From NCBI GenBank assembly GCA_030616025.1, contig JAUWYD010000049.1:1-7439 (forward strand): a stretch of 7,439 bases of DNA, in the 5' to 3' direction. Positions 6,067 to 7,439 of this stretch are shown one piece after another (position 1 is the stretch's first letter; every line of letters starts with the position of its first letter). A program made the translations under genes and the position numbers. The stretch is from Chloroflexota bacterium. GTDB taxonomy: Bacteria; Chloroflexota; Anaerolineae; UBA7937; B3-Chlor. The notes beneath the pieces were generated by a model. The model made no database searches, had not been told where the DNA came from, and saw only the letters and a program-made list of their open reading frames with translations.

Positions 6067-6071
6067 ATCAA

Positions 6072-7439
6072 TTGAAGACGAACACTGATTTCATCAGGGC
6101 CATCAATCAAGTGTGTGCCGAACGAGGGCTTACCGTTGAGGTAGTCTTGGAAGCGCTCGAACAGGCGTTGGTTTCCGCGTACAAGCGTGACTTTGGCTCC
6201 ACCGAGCATCTGGAAGCCAAGATCGACCCTTCTTCCGGGGAAGTTAGCATGTTCACTGGTAGGGAGGTTGTGGAGAAGGTCGAAAACCCAGAGAGCGAGA
6301 TGGATCTCGCACAGGCTACCCAAATCAAGGCAGATTCCACATTGGGAGACGTCGTCTACGTAGAAACGACACCTCCAGACTTCGGCCGCGTCGCAGCTCA
6401 GACAGCCAAACAAGTGATCCTACAGCGCATCAGGGAGGCTGAACGTGATGTGCTTTTTGAAACCTACAGCGGCCGAGAAGGTGAGATAGTCAGTGGGATC
6501 GTACATAGTACAGACGCCAGAGGCGTCACCATCAACCTGGGTCGGATCGAGGCTCTCTTGCCTCGCATCCAGCAGGTGCCCAACGAACGCTACTACATCA
6601 GGCAGAGGCTGCGAGTGCTCATCACCGAGGTGAATAGAACGAACCGAGGGCCGGAGATCATCGTCTCGCGCAGCCACCCGGATATGCTCCGCCGACTGCT
6701 AGAAGTCGAGGTCCCTGAGATCTACAATGGACTTGTGGAGATCAAGGCTATCGCTCGTGAGGCTGGCTCTCGAGCAAAGGTAGCAGTAGCCGCCCTGCAA
6801 GAAAGAATAGACCCGGTGGGCGCGTGTGTTGGAATGCGAGGAGTCAGGATCCAGAGCATCGTGAGCGAACTGAATGGCGAAAAGATAGATGTGATAGGAT
6901 GGAGCCCTGATCCGAAAGAGTTCATCAGTAAGTCGCTCAGTCCCGCGCGCCCCCATGGTGCAGAGCTTGCTGAAGACAAGGAGATGGGTAGGACGGCCAC
7001 TGTTATCGTCCCCGATAGAGAACTGTCGTTGGCCATCGGTAGGGAAGGCCAGAATGCCCGCCTGGCAGCTAAGTTGACGGGTTGGCGGATAGACATCATA
7101 AGTGCCACCGAGGCGGCGGAGAGAGCCGTGCGAAGGGCTGAAGAGGAAGCGGCGCGCGCGGCGGCCAGAGCGGAAGTATCCGAGGACATGCCGTTGGAGA
7201 AACTGGCCCTCTCAGGACGTATCGTCAACTCTCTGGGCGGCGTGGGCATAGCCAAGTTGGGACAGTTGCTGGACAAGATGGAAGAAGGTGACGAAGCTCT
7301 CCTGGAGCTCAAGGGTTTCGGAGCCAAGTCCCTGCAATCGCTAGGAGACATTCTTGAGGCGCGAGAGGTTTGGGAGATCCTGGGTAGGGAACAGGTGGTC
7401 CCGGAACAGGTCGTCGAGCCAGAATTGGAGCCGGAGCCA
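6072..7439 (+). CDS. nusA: Transcription termination/antitermination factor NusA, 3' end outside the window (456 codons visible)
   Basis: NusA binds RNA polymerase and nascent RNA to control pausing, termination and antitermination. Order: RNAP-binding N-terminal domain (about 1-130; DFIRAINQVCAERGL, ALEQALVSAYKRDFG); S1 domain (about 135-200; GEIVSGIVHSTDARGVTINLG to IIVSRSHPDMLRRLLE); KH1 (about 205-285) with GXXG motif GMRG at 254-257; KH2 (about 305-345; VIVPDRELSLAIGREGQNAR) with GREG at 323-326; an Ala/Arg/Glu-rich helical linker (346-369); then a helix-hairpin-helix, alpha-CTD-like domain (about 374-427; LALSGRIVNSLG, LLELKGFGAKSLQSLG) and an acidic Glu/Val/Pro tail beginning EQVVPEQVVEPELEPEP. 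The frame is still open at the right edge. This C-terminal extension is absent from the short Bacillus-type NusA. The gene has its own promoter and leader; rimP is not upstream. Confidence 0.97.
   Translation, partial: MKTNTDFIRAINQVCAERGLTVEVVLEALEQALVSAYKRDFGSTEHLEAKIDPSSGEVSMFTGREVVEKVENPESEMDLAQATQIKADSTLGDVVYVETTPPDFGRVAAQTAKQVILQRIREAERDVLFETYSGREGEIVSGIVHSTDARGVTINLGRIEALLPRIQQVPNERYYIRQRLRVLITEVNRTNRGPEIIVSRSHPDMLRRLLEVEVPEIYNGLVEIKAIAREAGSRAKVAVAALQERIDPVGACVGMRGVRIQSIVSELNGEKIDVIGWSPDPKEFISKSLSPARPHGAELAEDKEMGRTATVIVPDRELSLAIGREGQNARLAAKLTGWRIDIISATEAAERAVRRAEEEAARAAARAEVSEDMPLEKLALSGRIVNSLGGVGIAKLGQLLDKMEEGDEALLELKGFGAKSLQSLGDILEAREVWEILGREQVVPEQVVEPELEPEP

Larger units (their letters stand above)
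5732..6071 (+). other. 340-nt gap between proS and nusA holding the nusA promoter and leader
   Basis: No gene is supported here, and in particular no rimP, which usually directly precedes nusA and would need about 450 nt. The first 170 nt are GC-rich and contain only short hairpins, GCTGA/TCAGC at 5731-5745 and GCAACG/CGTTGC at 5803-5817. Neither has a T-run, so no clear proS terminator is seen. From about 5904 the sequence becomes AT-richer and contains an extended -10 promoter, a perfect 10-bp hairpin, a Shine-Dalgarno with a three-codon mini-ORF, a small hairpin and the nusA ribosome binding site. Confidence 0.75.

Noticed and set aside
5988..7351. Minus-strand frames opposite nusA (141, 85, 85 and 209 codons).
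   Set aside because: They are antisense shadows; the plus strand encodes an uninterrupted NusA with all domains.

Overview
The window looks like an ordinary chromosomal segment of a moderately GC-rich bacterium, most likely a member of Chloroflexota (Anaerolineae/Dehalococcoidia-like). That placement is inference from overall protein style, chiefly the RNase H-like protein ending in LGH, the two-Cys-pair prolyl-tRNA synthetase and the frequent TTG/GTG starts. No marker here settles it. There is no phage, transposon, CRISPR or tRNA signature.

Left part, + strand (1-992): the 3' end of a biotin-dependent acyl-CoA carboxylase carboxyltransferase (PccB/MmdA type), cut by the window edge, followed after a 34-nt gap by a small RNase HI-like protein. 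A 501-nt stretch without a convincing gene (993-1493) follows. It separates these genes from a convergent gene set and holds two long imperfect inverted repeats and a short dyad.

Middle, - strand (3943 to 1494): a probable three-gene operon read from a very good sigma70-type promoter (TTGACA, 17 nt, TAGAAT) at 3977-4005. Its order is a glyoxalase II-like metallo-beta-lactamase-fold hydrolase, a 104-residue three-helix membrane protein of unknown function, and an M20-family metallodipeptidase. It could be a small catabolic or housekeeping unit, but nothing links the three biochemically.

Right part, + strand (4037-7439): divergent from that operon, the bacterial-type prolyl-tRNA synthetase proS starts at TTG behind a strong Shine-Dalgarno. 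A 340-nt non-coding gap follows. It contains an extended -10 promoter, a perfect 10-bp hairpin at the start of the predicted transcript, and a leader running to nusA, which also starts at TTG and is open at the right edge. The rimP gene that usually precedes nusA is absent here. A Shine-Dalgarno plus GTG-Ser-stop mini-ORF sits where rimP would begin.

I do not see an obviously new multi-gene system. The points most worth checking are the nusA leader without rimP, an Asp-to-Val change at the substrate-specificity position of the carboxyltransferase, and the unexplained structured-looking intergenic region at 993-1493.
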